A DNA stretch of 16,639 nt from a bacterium (GTDB lineage Bacteria > Patescibacteriota > Patescibacteriia > S139-126 > S139-133): the NCBI GenBank assembly GCA_030429785.1, contig JAUIEQ010000005.1, positions 1-16,639 of the forward strand, written 5' to 3'. The notes below the pieces were generated by a model. That model searched no databases, was not told where the DNA came from, and saw nothing but the letters and a program-made list of their open reading frames with translations. The position numbers and the translations under genes were made by a program. This document shows positions 1-7,026 of this stretch, piece by piece (within the stretch, counting starts at the first letter, position 1; the number at the start of each line of letters is the position of its first letter).

Positions 1-645
1 CAAAGCTGTTTGGTCAACAATCACTTGAAATTCACGCTCAACTGCACCGCGCACTTCTACTTTTGAGACGTTTTTGATTGACTCAAACTTTCGTTGCAAC
101 ACATCAGCTGTATCTTTGAGCTCTACTTCACTCAACTCACCAACCAAACTATACGTAACAATCGGCTCATCTTCAAAACGAATCTCAACAACTTCCGGAT
201 CTTCGGCATCACTTGGCAGTTGCGGCTTGGCTGTGTCGACTGCGTCACGAAGTTTTTGAAAACTTTCTTGCAGATCAGCTTCAGCTTCAAATTCAACCGT
301 TACTTGTGAGACACCAAGTCGTGATACTGAGGTGTATTTTTTGAGATCATCAAGATTCTTAACCACATCTTCGATTTCATTAGTCACCAATTGCTCAACA
401 TCAGTTGGTGAAGCGCCTGGGTACGGCGTTGCCACAATCGCGATTGGAATCTTAACTTCTGGATTTGCTTCTCGAGGCAATGTTGCAACCGCAAACAATC
501 CCGCCAAAACAATTCCAAAAATAATCAAATATGTAAAACGATAATGCTTAATAAAAAAACCAAACACAGAGCGCTCTTCCGCATGCAATGCTGCGTCAAG
601 TTTTTGTGTTAGTTTTTCGTAATAATCTTTTGTTGTCTGTATCAT
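1..645 (-). CDS. RND-family efflux pump, N-terminal part (cut by window edge)
   Basis: Only the first 215 residues are visible; the frame is open through base 1. The protein has a cytoplasmic N-terminus of about 35 residues, a first membrane helix around residues 36-55, then the start of an RND porter domain. The segment from PREANPEV through YPGASPTDVEQLV (residues 57-87) is the hallmark of AcrB/MdtB-type pumps. Such pumps use the proton gradient to export drugs, lipids or metal ions through a tripartite assembly; the substrate here cannot be told. The start ATG (645-643) lies 13 bases after the stop of the membrane fusion protein gene, so the two are almost certainly one operon. The extra 20 or so residues before the first helix are longer than in proteobacterial AcrB. 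An MMPL-type exporter is the main alternative, but the PGAS motif favours RND/ACR_tran. Confidence 0.9.
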   Translation of the reverse strand, partial: MIQTTKDYYEKLTQKLDAALHAEERSVFGFFIKHYRFTYLIIFGIVLAGLFAVATLPREANPEVKIPIAIVATPYPGASPTDVEQLVTNEIEDVVKNLDDLKKYTSVSRLGVSQVTVEFEAEADLQESFQKLRDAVDTAKPQLPSDAEDPEVVEIRFEDEPIVTYSLVGELSEVELKDTADVLQRKFESIKNVSKVEVRGAVEREFQVIVDQTAL

Positions 646-658
646 AATCCGTATGTAC

Positions 659-2419
659 TTATTGAATTACAGAAATAGCGCTACCATCTTCAAGCAACTT
701 ATTACCACTAACAATCAGCTCATCAGTTGCTACCAAACCATCAGTAATTTCAATTTGATCACCCACAATCACACCAATAGTTACTGGAACCTTTCGAGCT
801 GTGTCACCATCAACCACAAAGACAAACCGATCAAGCTGCGTAATTGTTACTGCTGTGAGCGGAACAAGCATTGTATCGCTAGCTACTGTTGCGGTTGTTG
901 GGATGGTAACTGTTACAAATGTTTCTGGAATCAATTCATTCTTGCTATTATCAAAAGCAATTTCAATACCAATTTTTCGTGTTACTGGATCAGCCACCGG
1001 ATCAATCGTCGCGACAAAACCTTCCAGCGAATCATTAATGGTAACGACTTGGCCCAAGGCAACTGCATAGACTTCCTCAGATGTTACATCAACTTCAATC
1101 GTCACTAAGTTACTTTGCGACACTTGCATCAGTGGCGTACCAATAGCCGCCTCATCACCCAACTCAGCATAGACATGAGTAACTGTTCCAGAAATAGGAC
1201 TACCAACAGTCAAGTCAGCAATCTGGGTTTGAATAAGTTGCAACTGCCCGCGTGAAGCATCGATGTTTGATTGTGAAAGAATCACTTGTTGGTTGTAGCT
1301 TGCTTGCGCTTGTGTTAGCACAACCTGCGCTGAAGATAATGACAACTCAGCAGCGCTTAATTGACTCTGTGCAGTTGCTACTGCACTCGCCAATGAATCA
1401 GCTTGTTGCTTGTGTGTGAGATCAATTTGCAACAAACCTTGTCGTGTTTTTTGTGCTGCGCTCAAACTTGTTGCTACTGATGAACGCAAACTAGCAAATG
1501 CAGATTTTTGTGCAATCAAGCTCGCATCAGTAAATGTCAAACTCACCACTGTATTATCAAGTGTTTCAATAGCCGCATCAACCGTTGCTAGTGTTTGACT
1601 TAACAGCGTTACGACATTCGCAAGATCAGCTGCGACTGTTGTTTCGGTATAGCTTTTTGCTCGTGCTGTAACATACGCGTCTTTGGTGCGCTGATATTGA
1701 TCGCGCGCATTTGGTAGACTTTGCGGATCAAGCACACCAAGCGTAGGCGCAACACCAGGTAATTGTGAGTTACCTTCTGCTTTGATCAGGTAATTTACTT
1801 GCGACAACGCATTGTTCGTAGCATTCAAATAATCCTGTACAGCAATTACTGCATTGGTTTGTAAATTACTTTTGTCTTGTGCTTGCAATGCCAACGTGTT
1901 CTGTTGCGTAGTTTGTGCTGATGCGAGGTTGATCTGTGCTGTTGCCACTGCTTCTGTTGCATTTTGCACTCCAATCTCAGCTTGTCGTACTGACTCAGAT
2001 GCTACGTTTTTTGCAGTTTCAGAACTTAACTGCGTATTATTAAAACTGACTGACGCGTTATTAAGATTTGCTAATGCAGTTGCATCGCTTAACTCTACAA
2101 GCAACTGTCCAGCCGCAACAGTATCACCAACTTGAGCAGCAATTGACCGAACAGCACCATTGGCAAGGGCCACTATATCAATCTGCGTAGCAGGCTTGAC
2201 CACGCCAGAGACCTCAATAGCCTGCTCAGCCGCAAGTTCACCAACCACTGCTGTACGAACAGCTACAGCTTGTGTTTGCTCATTAGTGGTATCAGCCTCT
2301 CCATTACCACCAATACCAGCTGCATACACGACAGCCGTAAAAGCCACTAAAATAGCGGCAATTAGTATAATTCGTGGTTTTTGAAACCACTTTTTTTGTT
2401 TATGAAAAAACTTAAACAT
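659..2419 (-). CDS. RND efflux periplasmic adaptor / HlyD-type membrane fusion protein with extended hairpin
   Basis: 586 residues. An N-terminal membrane anchor (residues 17-34) follows a basic stretch. A half-lipoyl domain lies at about 69-117 (SGVVKPATQIDIVALANGAV) and its partner at about 402-440 (GSPISGTVTHVYAELGD), followed by beta-barrel and membrane-proximal domains to the C-terminus. Between the lipoyl halves are about 280 residues, Ala/Gln/Ser-rich and mostly helical. The outer parts form the usual coiled-coil hairpin. Residues about 190-335 carry a less regular insertion with a Pro/Gly segment (LPGVAPTLGVLDPQ). Adaptors of this family are usually 350-480 residues, so the hairpin region is enlarged. 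It should link the pump encoded just downstream to the cell exterior or wall. A promoter with TTGACA lies directly upstream; the start ATG has no clear Shine-Dalgarno. Confidence 0.9.
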   Translation of the reverse strand: MFKFFHKQKKWFQKPRIILIAAILVAFTAVVYAAGIGGNGEADTTNEQTQAVAVRTAVVGELAAEQAIEVSGVVKPATQIDIVALANGAVRSIAAQVGDTVAAGQLLVELSDATALANLNNASVSFNNTQLSSETAKNVASESVRQAEIGVQNATEAVATAQINLASAQTTQQNTLALQAQDKSNLQTNAVIAVQDYLNATNNALSQVNYLIKAEGNSQLPGVAPTLGVLDPQSLPNARDQYQRTKDAYVTARAKSYTETTVAADLANVVTLLSQTLATVDAAIETLDNTVVSLTFTDASLIAQKSAFASLRSSVATSLSAAQKTRQGLLQIDLTHKQQADSLASAVATAQSQLSAAELSLSSAQVVLTQAQASYNQQVILSQSNIDASRGQLQLIQTQIADLTVGSPISGTVTHVYAELGDEAAIGTPLMQVSQSNLVTIEVDVTSEEVYAVALGQVVTINDSLEGFVATIDPVADPVTRKIGIEIAFDNSKNELIPETFVTVTIPTTATVASDTMLVPLTAVTITQLDRFVFVVDGDTARKVPVTIGVIVGDQIEITDGLVATDELIVSGNKLLEDGSAISVIQ

Positions 2420-2462
2420 ATCGTAATGTGTGAACGATTATACAATAATTAAACATCCGTAT

Positions 2463-2490
2463 ATTGTACTAAAAATACAGATTTTGTCAA
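2463..2490 (-). promoter_or_regulatory. Sigma70-type promoter of the efflux operon
   Basis: On the minus strand TTGACA (2490-2485) is followed after 16 bases by TACAAT (2468-2463). The predicted transcript start is about 35 bases before the adaptor ATG. A second TATAAT (2442-2437) lies closer to the gene but lacks a good -35. Confidence 0.65.
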
Positions 2491-2504
2491 GAGGTAAACA
2501 CTTC

Positions 2505-2532
2505 ATAAAAAAACAGGCAAATGCTGCCTGTT
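2505..2532 (-). terminator. Rho-independent terminator of the 2557-3099 gene
   Basis: Perfect 8-bp stem AACAGGCA (2512-2519) / TGCCTGTT (2525-2532) with a 5-base loop. Read on the minus strand it is followed by a run of seven T (A at 2507-2513). It sits 25 bases after the stop of the hypothetical gene and just upstream of the efflux promoter, so it insulates the two units. Confidence 0.85.
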
Positions 2533-2556
2533 CTATAGTTTTTAAGCTATAATTTT

Positions 2557-3099
2557 TTATCGCACACCGACATGATCATACGTTTGTGTATTTTGTAACG
2601 CTGCTGTATTAATACAACATACTCTTTCTTGCAATACATCTAGTGCATACACGAATGAGCTCAGTGGAACCTGCAGCGAAGCAGATCCTGACCATAGTCG
2701 CGTTGTTGGACCATGTTCTATAATACCAGTTTTCACATACACCAATCCAGAACGAGTCACTTCAAAACCAGATATTGTCGCACTTTCATCTATCGCATCA
2801 AGGTCTGTAAACTGCACTACATACGAACCACCAAAAAGTTGTACATATTCAGGTGGGCGTGTTGGCATACTACGAACCACAAACAGATCTTGCTTGGCAA
2901 CTGTTAGCTTGTCATCAACACGCAGCTCACTTTCTACACCAGCTACACACACCGCCTTCACTACAATAGACACCCCGTCACTATGTGATGCCAATGCCTG
3001 CACTACAGCACAACTATACCGCAAGCCTGTGTGCAACTGAAGAAAATAATGAAGCCCGTATTCTATCAAAGCTTCATGGAGCGGCAACAATACTTTCAT
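2557..3099 (-). CDS. Hypothetical protein, unrecognised
   Basis: 180 residues; I do not recognise the family. There is no signal peptide and no membrane helix. The composition (many V, T, S and aromatic residues in alternating pattern, for example in residues 44-130) suggests a mainly beta soluble protein. The N-terminal 20 residues (LPLHEALIEYGLHYFLQLH) look helical and His-rich for their length. Cysteines occur at about 30, 51 and an adjacent pair near 156-157. The start is fixed by a strong AGGAGGT 5 bases before the ATG. The gene is a complete transcription unit: TTGACT/TATGAT promoter upstream, hairpin terminator downstream. This gene-expression layout is shared with the two paralogous hypothetical genes at 8572-10250, although I see no convincing protein similarity to them. 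Confidence 0.75.
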   Translation of the reverse strand: MKVLLPLHEALIEYGLHYFLQLHTGLRYSCAVVQALASHSDGVSIVVKAVCVAGVESELRVDDKLTVAKQDLFVVRSMPTRPPEYVQLFGGSYVVQFTDLDAIDESATISGFEVTRSGLVYVKTGIIEHGPTTRLWSGSASLQVPLSSFVYALDVLQERVCCINTAALQNTQTYDHVGVR

Positions 3100-3104
3100 G
3101 CAAT

Positions 3105-3111
3105 ACCTCCT
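3105..3111 (-). promoter_or_regulatory. Strong Shine-Dalgarno (AGGAGGT)
   Basis: AGGAGGT on the minus strand, 5 bases before the ATG at 3099. It decides the start of the 180-residue hypothetical gene and contrasts with most genes in the window, which have no recognisable site. Confidence 0.85.
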
Positions 3112-3141
3112 CTATGGTAAAGTTCCAAAATACAATACATT

Positions 3142-3170
3142 ATCATACACAACCCGGTCGAACAAGTCAA
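3142..3170 (-). promoter_or_regulatory. Promoter of the 2557-3099 hypothetical gene
   Basis: On the minus strand TTGACT (3170-3165), 17-base spacer, TATGAT (3147-3142). The -35 box begins inside the right edge of the hairpin that follows the receiver gene, so terminator and promoter are interleaved. Confidence 0.7.
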
Positions 3171-3200
3171 AACACCTCACTTACACAAGCAAGGTGTTTT
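3169..3200 (-). terminator. Hairpin after the receiver gene, possible terminator
   Basis: Stem AAAACACCT (3169-3177) / AGGTGTTTT (3192-3200), 9 bp, with a nested CTT/AAG pairing in the loop. The downstream tract on the minus strand is only TTTTGACTTGTT, so termination may be partial. It lies 19 bases past the receiver stop codon. Confidence 0.55.
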
Positions 3201-3218
3201 ATGTACAGAGACATATCA

Positions 3219-3587
3219 TTACTGCAAAAGCAACGCTACTTTATCAACCAAATCAGTCAAATGCGTATTGACCTTATACCAATAATCATCAGCACCAAGA
3301 TCAGTTGCTTTATCAAGGTACTCTTGCCCTTGCATATTGGAGAGCATGATTACTTTGATGTGTTGCAGTGTTGGGTTTTGTTTTACTTTGCTCAGCAATT
3401 CAAAACCATCAGTATTCGGCATCACAATATCAAGCAGGATCAAATCAGGCGCTTCAGCTGCTAAAGCCTGCAGTGCTTGCTTGCCATCAAATGCCTTAGT
3501 AATTGCATAGCCAGCGCTTTCGAGTACACCGGCAAATAACTCAACTAATTCTGGCTCATCATCTACTATTAAAATTTTTTTTGTCAT
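3219..3587 (-). CDS. Stand-alone response regulator receiver domain (CheY/Spo0F-like)
   Basis: 122 residues from the ATG at 3587 (MTKKILIVDDE). A GTG start at 3623 would add 12 residues but these are not part of the fold. Every key receiver residue is present: acidic pocket D9 and D10, phospho-acceptor D53 in LILLDIVMPNTDG, S83 in the VIMLSN strand, and K105 after an aromatic-rich DDYWY segment. The domain fills the whole protein, so there is no DNA-binding or enzymatic output. It should act as a phosphate carrier or by binding a partner, like CheY or Spo0F. It is the third gene of a run with the SPFH protein and the mini HisKA protein; its likely phosphodonor is the adjacent HisKA protein or a kinase encoded elsewhere. 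No clear ribosome site precedes the ATG. Confidence 0.9.
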   Translation of the reverse strand: MTKKILIVDDEPELVELFAGVLESAGYAITKAFDGKQALQALAAEAPDLILLDIVMPNTDGFELLSKVKQNPTLQHIKVIMLSNMQGQEYLDKATDLGADDYWYKVNTHLTDLVDKVALLLQ

Positions 3588-3628
3588 AGAAAGATAGATA
3601 TTCGTGTGAGCCGTACTGCGCACTTGGA

Positions 3629-3814
3629 TTATGCCTGCTCATGCAGTGCAACAAGTTGCTTGGCTGCGGTGTTGATTTTTTCTACTGCTGCTTGTGCTTG
3701 CGGTGGCAAATCTCCGCACGCGCCGCTTGTCAGCATTTCAACATGACCACGAATAATAGTTAATTGTGTTAAAACATCATGCTTGTGCATGTGCGCACTC
3801 TGGGAATCAGACAT
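3629..3814 (-). CDS. Mini HisKA protein: stand-alone histidine phosphoacceptor/dimerisation domain
   Basis: 61 residues. It contains an H-box (KHDVLTQLTIIRGHVEML, residues 11-28) with phospho-acceptor candidate H12 followed by an acidic D13. A second helix (PPQAQAAVEKINTAAKQL, about 37-54) has the spacing of the HisKA second helix. There is no sensor, membrane or ATP-binding (N, G box) region, and the downstream DNA encodes the receiver, so a kinase cut short by a frameshift is not the explanation. The ATG starts one base after the SPFH stop codon, implying translational coupling; an AGGT lies 8 bases upstream. It may dimerise into a four-helix bundle and pass phosphate like Spo0B or ChpT, or regulate a kinase by heterodimerising. 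The role is inference; the HisKA resemblance is by eye. Confidence 0.75.
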   Translation of the reverse strand: MSDSQSAHMHKHDVLTQLTIIRGHVEMLTSGACGDLPPQAQAAVEKINTAAKQLVALHEQA

Positions 3815-3815
3815 A

Positions 3816-4853
3816 TTATTGACCTAAATTACGGAATAATGGCAAACCAGTATCTGGACTGGTTGGCACATAAATTGTCCCCTCCCGATCAGCTAACTCA
3901 TTAAGATATAAAAAGTATAAATAATTAGGCGTTAAGCTTTCATTGATAATTGCTTGTGCATCACGTTGTCCAGCTGCTTCAATTCGTTTTCGTTCTGCTT
4001 CTTTGGTTTCTTGTTGTAACAAAAAATCGTATTTTTGGGCATCCTGCTCTGCTTGCAATTTTTCTTGGATGCTTTGTGACAAATTATCTGGCAACTGCAC
4101 ATTACGAAGCAATACATCCTCAAGAACAATGCCGCGTGCGCCCAACTTGTTGGTGAGTGTCTCTGCAATCTTGATTGCTGCTTCTTGTCGCTTTTCTGAG
4201 TAAATGTCTTTGGCTTCATACTGCGCAATCACTTCACGAATCACGCTACGAATCTCTGGACGAATAATCTTGGCTTCATAATCAAGCCCAACGTTCTTGA
4301 ACACATCAGATGCTGATGGTTCATCAAGGTGATACAAAACCGTAATATCAAGATCAACACTCAAACCTTCTTTGGTAAGTGCTGCAATTGCATCATTGCC
4401 AATTTTTTGTCCTTCATCATGCTGAATACTCATAGTGAACTCTTCAGTTCGAATACTCATACGCGTGACATTCGCCAGTGGGTTGATGACATGAAAACCA
4501 GATGACAACTCACGATCACGCACTTTGCCAAACAATGCATATACACCAGTATACCCTGCCTCTACAATCACCACTGCATTTGCCAACAAAATGATCACGA
4601 CTACCGCACCAATGACAGCAAACACAGCCTTGCGTGCTGTATCAACACTGTGTTTGAATGAAGGTGGAATGTTAATTGTCTGAGCCATAGTATGTTTTGA
4701 TAGTGAAGTAAAAAATGAATCAAGCCAACCAGAGCGCCGCGCCAGTACAACCAGTCCTACCAAGAGCAGCACCCAAGCAAACCGCGAACCAGTCAATCCC
4801 TGAACCAACAGCATAATTCCTACAAACACCATCCATGGCGATACTTGTTTCAT
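3816..4853 (-). CDS. SPFH/prohibitin-family membrane protein with LiaF-like N-terminus
   Basis: 345 residues from the ATG at 4853. The frame stays open to 4931, but that upstream start lies inside the terminator of the preceding gene. Residues 5-38 form two short hydrophobic hairpin-like helices resembling the LiaI/LiaF-type membrane region. A third helix (about 76-97) is followed directly by an SPFH (prohibitin/band 7) domain, starting EAGYTGVYALFGKV and including RTEEFTMSIQ and YHLDEPS. After it comes a charged helix (KLQAEQDAQKYDFLLQQETK) and a short C-terminal tail. SPFH proteins form ring or cage oligomers that organise membrane patches and restrain proteases. An alternative start at 4688 (MAQTINIPPS) would give a classical prohibitin without the first two helices. 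First gene of the operon with the mini HisKA and receiver genes. Confidence 0.88.
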   Translation of the reverse strand: MKQVSPWMVFVGIMLLVQGLTGSRFAWVLLLVGLVVLARRSGWLDSFFTSLSKHTMAQTINIPPSFKHSVDTARKAVFAVIGAVVVIILLANAVVIVEAGYTGVYALFGKVRDRELSSGFHVINPLANVTRMSIRTEEFTMSIQHDEGQKIGNDAIAALTKEGLSVDLDITVLYHLDEPSASDVFKNVGLDYEAKIIRPEIRSVIREVIAQYEAKDIYSEKRQEAAIKIAETLTNKLGARGIVLEDVLLRNVQLPDNLSQSIQEKLQAEQDAQKYDFLLQQETKEAERKRIEAAGQRDAQAIINESLTPNYLYFLYLNELADREGTIYVPTSPDTGLPLFRNLGQ

Positions 4854-4887
4854 ACTTGTATAGTAGCATTCTGTGTTGGGTTGCGCA

Positions 4888-4893
4888 ATTATA
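4888..4893 (-). promoter_or_regulatory. Candidate -10 box for the SPFH operon
   Basis: TATAAT on the minus strand 35 bases before the chosen SPFH start. No good -35 hexamer stands 16-18 bases upstream; that place is occupied by the T-tract of the preceding terminator. Confidence 0.4.
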
Positions 4894-4904
4894 CAAAAAA
4901 GCAT

Positions 4905-4940
4905 AACAAAAAAACCACACCGGATAACCAACTCCGGTGT
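4905..4940 (-). terminator. Rho-independent terminator of the CapA-YvlD-membrane protein operon
   Basis: Perfect 8-bp stem ACACCGGA (4917-4924) / TCCGGTGT (4933-4940) with an 8-base loop. On the minus strand GG and eight T follow the stem. The other strand also has a T run, so it could work in both directions. It separates the 4972-5547 gene from the SPFH operon. Confidence 0.88.
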
Positions 4941-4971
4941 TTTTTAATTACCTATCATGCTGCGGCACTAG

Positions 4972-5547
4972 CTACTCGCGAAATTGATTAATAATAATCA
5001 AATTCAACGAAAAGACCAAACAGACCGTCATGTACCATGGCAACAACAATACCCACTCACCAATGTAGACAAGCAACGCCGCAGCAATTGCAACCATAAA
5101 AAAATCACCCAGTCGCGGTTTGGTGACAACGATTTTTTGTTCAAGTATTGATGTCTTTGATGAACTATCAAACCCCAACAAAAACAACATCAAAATTCCC
5201 TCCAGCATCACCCACACCGGGAAAAACAAGTACACAAATGGCATAATCTCATTTGGCAACTGCGAAACCACATCAACATAGTAGACAATAAGCGCATACA
5301 AACCAGCCACAAACAAACTCAAACCAGTCACCAACGCAATAAATCCCTTATACTGCCGAGAAGCCTGGTTGGTCGTAAACACCAAGAACAACCACATAAT
5401 CATCAACAACAAAAACACATTATCAACCAATAACTGAGACTTGAAATCCCATGGCATTTGCAACACACTATACGGCACCATCAAAAAAACCACCAAAACA
5501 AACTCTTGGTGTACATGCGGAATTAGTTTATACAACTTACTCGACAT
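4972..5547 (-). CDS. Hypothetical integral membrane protein, six predicted helices
   Basis: 191 residues, family not recognised. Hydrophobic segments lie at about 16-30, 41-58, 68-91, 102-125, 148-168 and 171-187. A polar loop (residues 127-147: FDSSSKTSILEQKIV region, then KPRLGD) separates the fourth and fifth helices. No catalytic motif is evident. The ATG follows the stop of the YvlD-like gene by 3 bases, so the pair is co-transcribed and probably translationally coupled. A strong terminator follows its stop. Its place between YvlD-like and SPFH genes suggests an envelope role, which is inference from context only. Confidence 0.75.
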   Translation of the reverse strand: MSSKLYKLIPHVHQEFVLVVFLMVPYSVLQMPWDFKSQLLVDNVFLLLMIMWLFLVFTTNQASRQYKGFIALVTGLSLFVAGLYALIVYYVDVVSQLPNEIMPFVYLFFPVWVMLEGILMLFLLGFDSSSKTSILEQKIVVTKPRLGDFFMVAIAAALLVYIGEWVLLLPWYMTVCLVFSLNLIIINQFRE

Positions 5548-5550
5548 ATA

Positions 5551-5895
5551 TTAATCACGATCTTTGAATACTGCACTTCCCAACCAAGAAACCAATGTCA
5601 TAAATAGCGCTCCAATGAACGCGCCCCAAAAACCATGCACTTCAAACCCATCAATAAATGTACTCACAAACCAAAACAGCCCCGCATTAATCACCAACGT
5701 GAATAATCCCAGTGTCAGAATAGTGATCGGCAATGTCAACAATACCAACAACGGTCGAATCAATGCATTCACCAACCCAAGCACCAGTGCTGTTATGAGT
5801 GCGATGTACAAACCACTAACACTCACAGATGGTACGAGAAACGAAATGAATAATAATGTCGCAGCACTGAGTGCCCACCGAAAGAGTAATTTCAT
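5551..5895 (-). CDS. YvlD / phage holin superfamily IV-like 4-TM membrane protein
   Basis: 114 residues, close to the usual 110-125 of this family. Four hydrophobic segments are visible. The family signature lies in the middle: LGLVNALIRPLLVLLTLP and then TLGLFTLVINAGLFW. It ends with a short charged tail (KDRD). The name phage holin is historical; chromosomal members such as Bacillus subtilis YvlD are cell-envelope proteins encoded with PspC-like proteins, and a PspC gene lies nearby here at 8303. The gene starts 36 bases after the CapA-like gene and runs straight into the six-TM hypothetical. An AT-rich TATAAT-like stretch directly before the ATG is too close to serve as an ordinary -10 box for this start. 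Confidence 0.88.
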   Translation of the reverse strand: MKLLFRWALSAATLLFISFLVPSVSVSGLYIALITALVLGLVNALIRPLLVLLTLPITILTLGLFTLVINAGLFWFVSTFIDGFEVHGFWGAFIGALFMTLVSWLGSAVFKDRD

Positions 5896-5931
5896 ATTAT
5901 TATATTACTTACCTACATAGTATCACACAAC

Positions 5932-7026
5932 CTACTGCGCTGTCATTGCTGCTGGTGATAGGACTGGCTCAAGTATTGTGCGCGCTTCATCACTGTTTGC
6001 AAATCGAGGTTTGTAATTCGCTTCAATCACAACTGGCAACAGCCCGATATGTGCGATATGACCATCAACAACCGCCACACGAACCACCAGACCTTGAGAC
6101 GTTTTGGCTGACCAGTTTTGGTCAAAAATCAAATTGCCTAATGAATAAAAAATATACTTACCCTGATACTGCTCAATCTCTTGAATCCAGTGCGGATGGT
6201 GCCCAATCACGATATCAGCTCCGGCATCAATAGCTGTATAGGCAAAATCTTTTTGGACTTGATTTGACTCATGTGTATATTCTGTTCCAGCGTGCATCAT
6301 AGCAACGACAATGTCGGCACCGTGTTCACGAAGCTGCATGATGCTATGTTGCAACTGCTCAAGATCAATCACTGCAATGCCTGTTGTTGTATCAGTAGCA
6401 CGATTCCACGGCACGTCATATCCCTGCCCAACAAATCCAATTCGAACACCAGCACGCTCCACAATATGTCCTGCGTACGCAGCAGTTGTTGTACCAACAC
6501 CAACTGGTTGGATACCAACTTCTTGCAACGCATCAATCGTATACGTCATTCCATATGCACCAGCATTATCAAAGTGATTATTAGCAAGGTGTGCTACATC
6601 AATACCAGCTGCGCGCAAAGCAATGAGATTGTCTGGCTTTGCTTTGAACACAAACCCTTCAGTTGGAAATGGCGGCTGATCACTCAGTGGTGACTCAAGA
6701 TTAATCACCGCGATGTCAGCTTGAGAAAAAACTGAACGGATTTGTTCCCAAGCAGCTTCGTATGAACCGGCTTGTTCTTGTAAGACTTGTACGTGCCGTG
6801 CGAGCATGACATCACCACCAAATACAATCGTCGTTGTACTCACCACTGCCGACTGATCAATATTAACAGCAAGTAAATCAGGCTCAGGGATAAATGATTT
6901 TGAAACACGTGTCGTCACTACATGCGGCAACGCACCAACCACAATCCACACCGACACAATACTTACCCCAATACCAAGCAGAACAAGAGCAATAATCTGC
7001 GCTGCGACTGAGTCTCTACCCAGCAT
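5932..7026 (-). CDS. CapA-family (PGA_cap) membrane-anchored metallophosphoesterase-like protein
   Basis: 364 residues from the ATG at 7026, which overlaps the end of the methyltransferase gene by 11 bases. An ATG at 7065 would add 13 residues and extend the overlap to 50 bases. An N-terminal membrane anchor (about 10-33) is followed by the CapA domain with its ordered motifs: FGGDVMLAR (69-77), NLESP (109-113), LANNHFDNAG (147-156), then MMHAGTEY, IGHHPHWIQ and YSLGNLIFDQ towards the C-terminus. The Asp, Asn and His in these motifs are those expected to bind metals in the calcineurin-like fold. The family is named for poly-gamma-glutamate capsule synthesis, but no capB or capC is here. A general extracytoplasmic role, perhaps on surface polymers, is the safer reading. 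Confidence 0.9.
   Translation of the reverse strand: MLGRDSVAAQIIALVLLGIGVSIVSVWIVVGALPHVVTTRVSKSFIPEPDLLAVNIDQSAVVSTTTIVFGGDVMLARHVQVLQEQAGSYEAAWEQIRSVFSQADIAVINLESPLSDQPPFPTEGFVFKAKPDNLIALRAAGIDVAHLANNHFDNAGAYGMTYTIDALQEVGIQPVGVGTTTAAYAGHIVERAGVRIGFVGQGYDVPWNRATDTTTGIAVIDLEQLQHSIMQLREHGADIVVAMMHAGTEYTHESNQVQKDFAYTAIDAGADIVIGHHPHWIQEIEQYQGKYIFYSLGNLIFDQNWSAKTSQGLVVRVAVVDGHIAHIGLLPVVIEANYKPRFANSDEARTILEPVLSPAAMTAQ

Noticed and set aside
653..1108. 151-residue plus-strand open frame
   Set aside because: It lies fully opposite the well-supported adaptor gene; its composition (Asn, Ile, Cys, Tyr-rich) is that of an antisense shadow and it has no start signals.
3588..3623. GTG start extending the receiver by 12 residues
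   Set aside because: The extra residues precede the first receiver strand and have no counterpart in the fold; the ATG at 3587 places ILIVDDE at its usual distance from the start.
4854..4931. Upstream start of the SPFH gene
   Set aside because: It falls in the terminator of the preceding gene and upstream of the candidate -10 box.
5564..5920. 118-residue plus-strand open frame
   Set aside because: Antisense to the YvlD-like gene, Asn/Thr-rich with no hydrophobic or domain pattern; a shadow.
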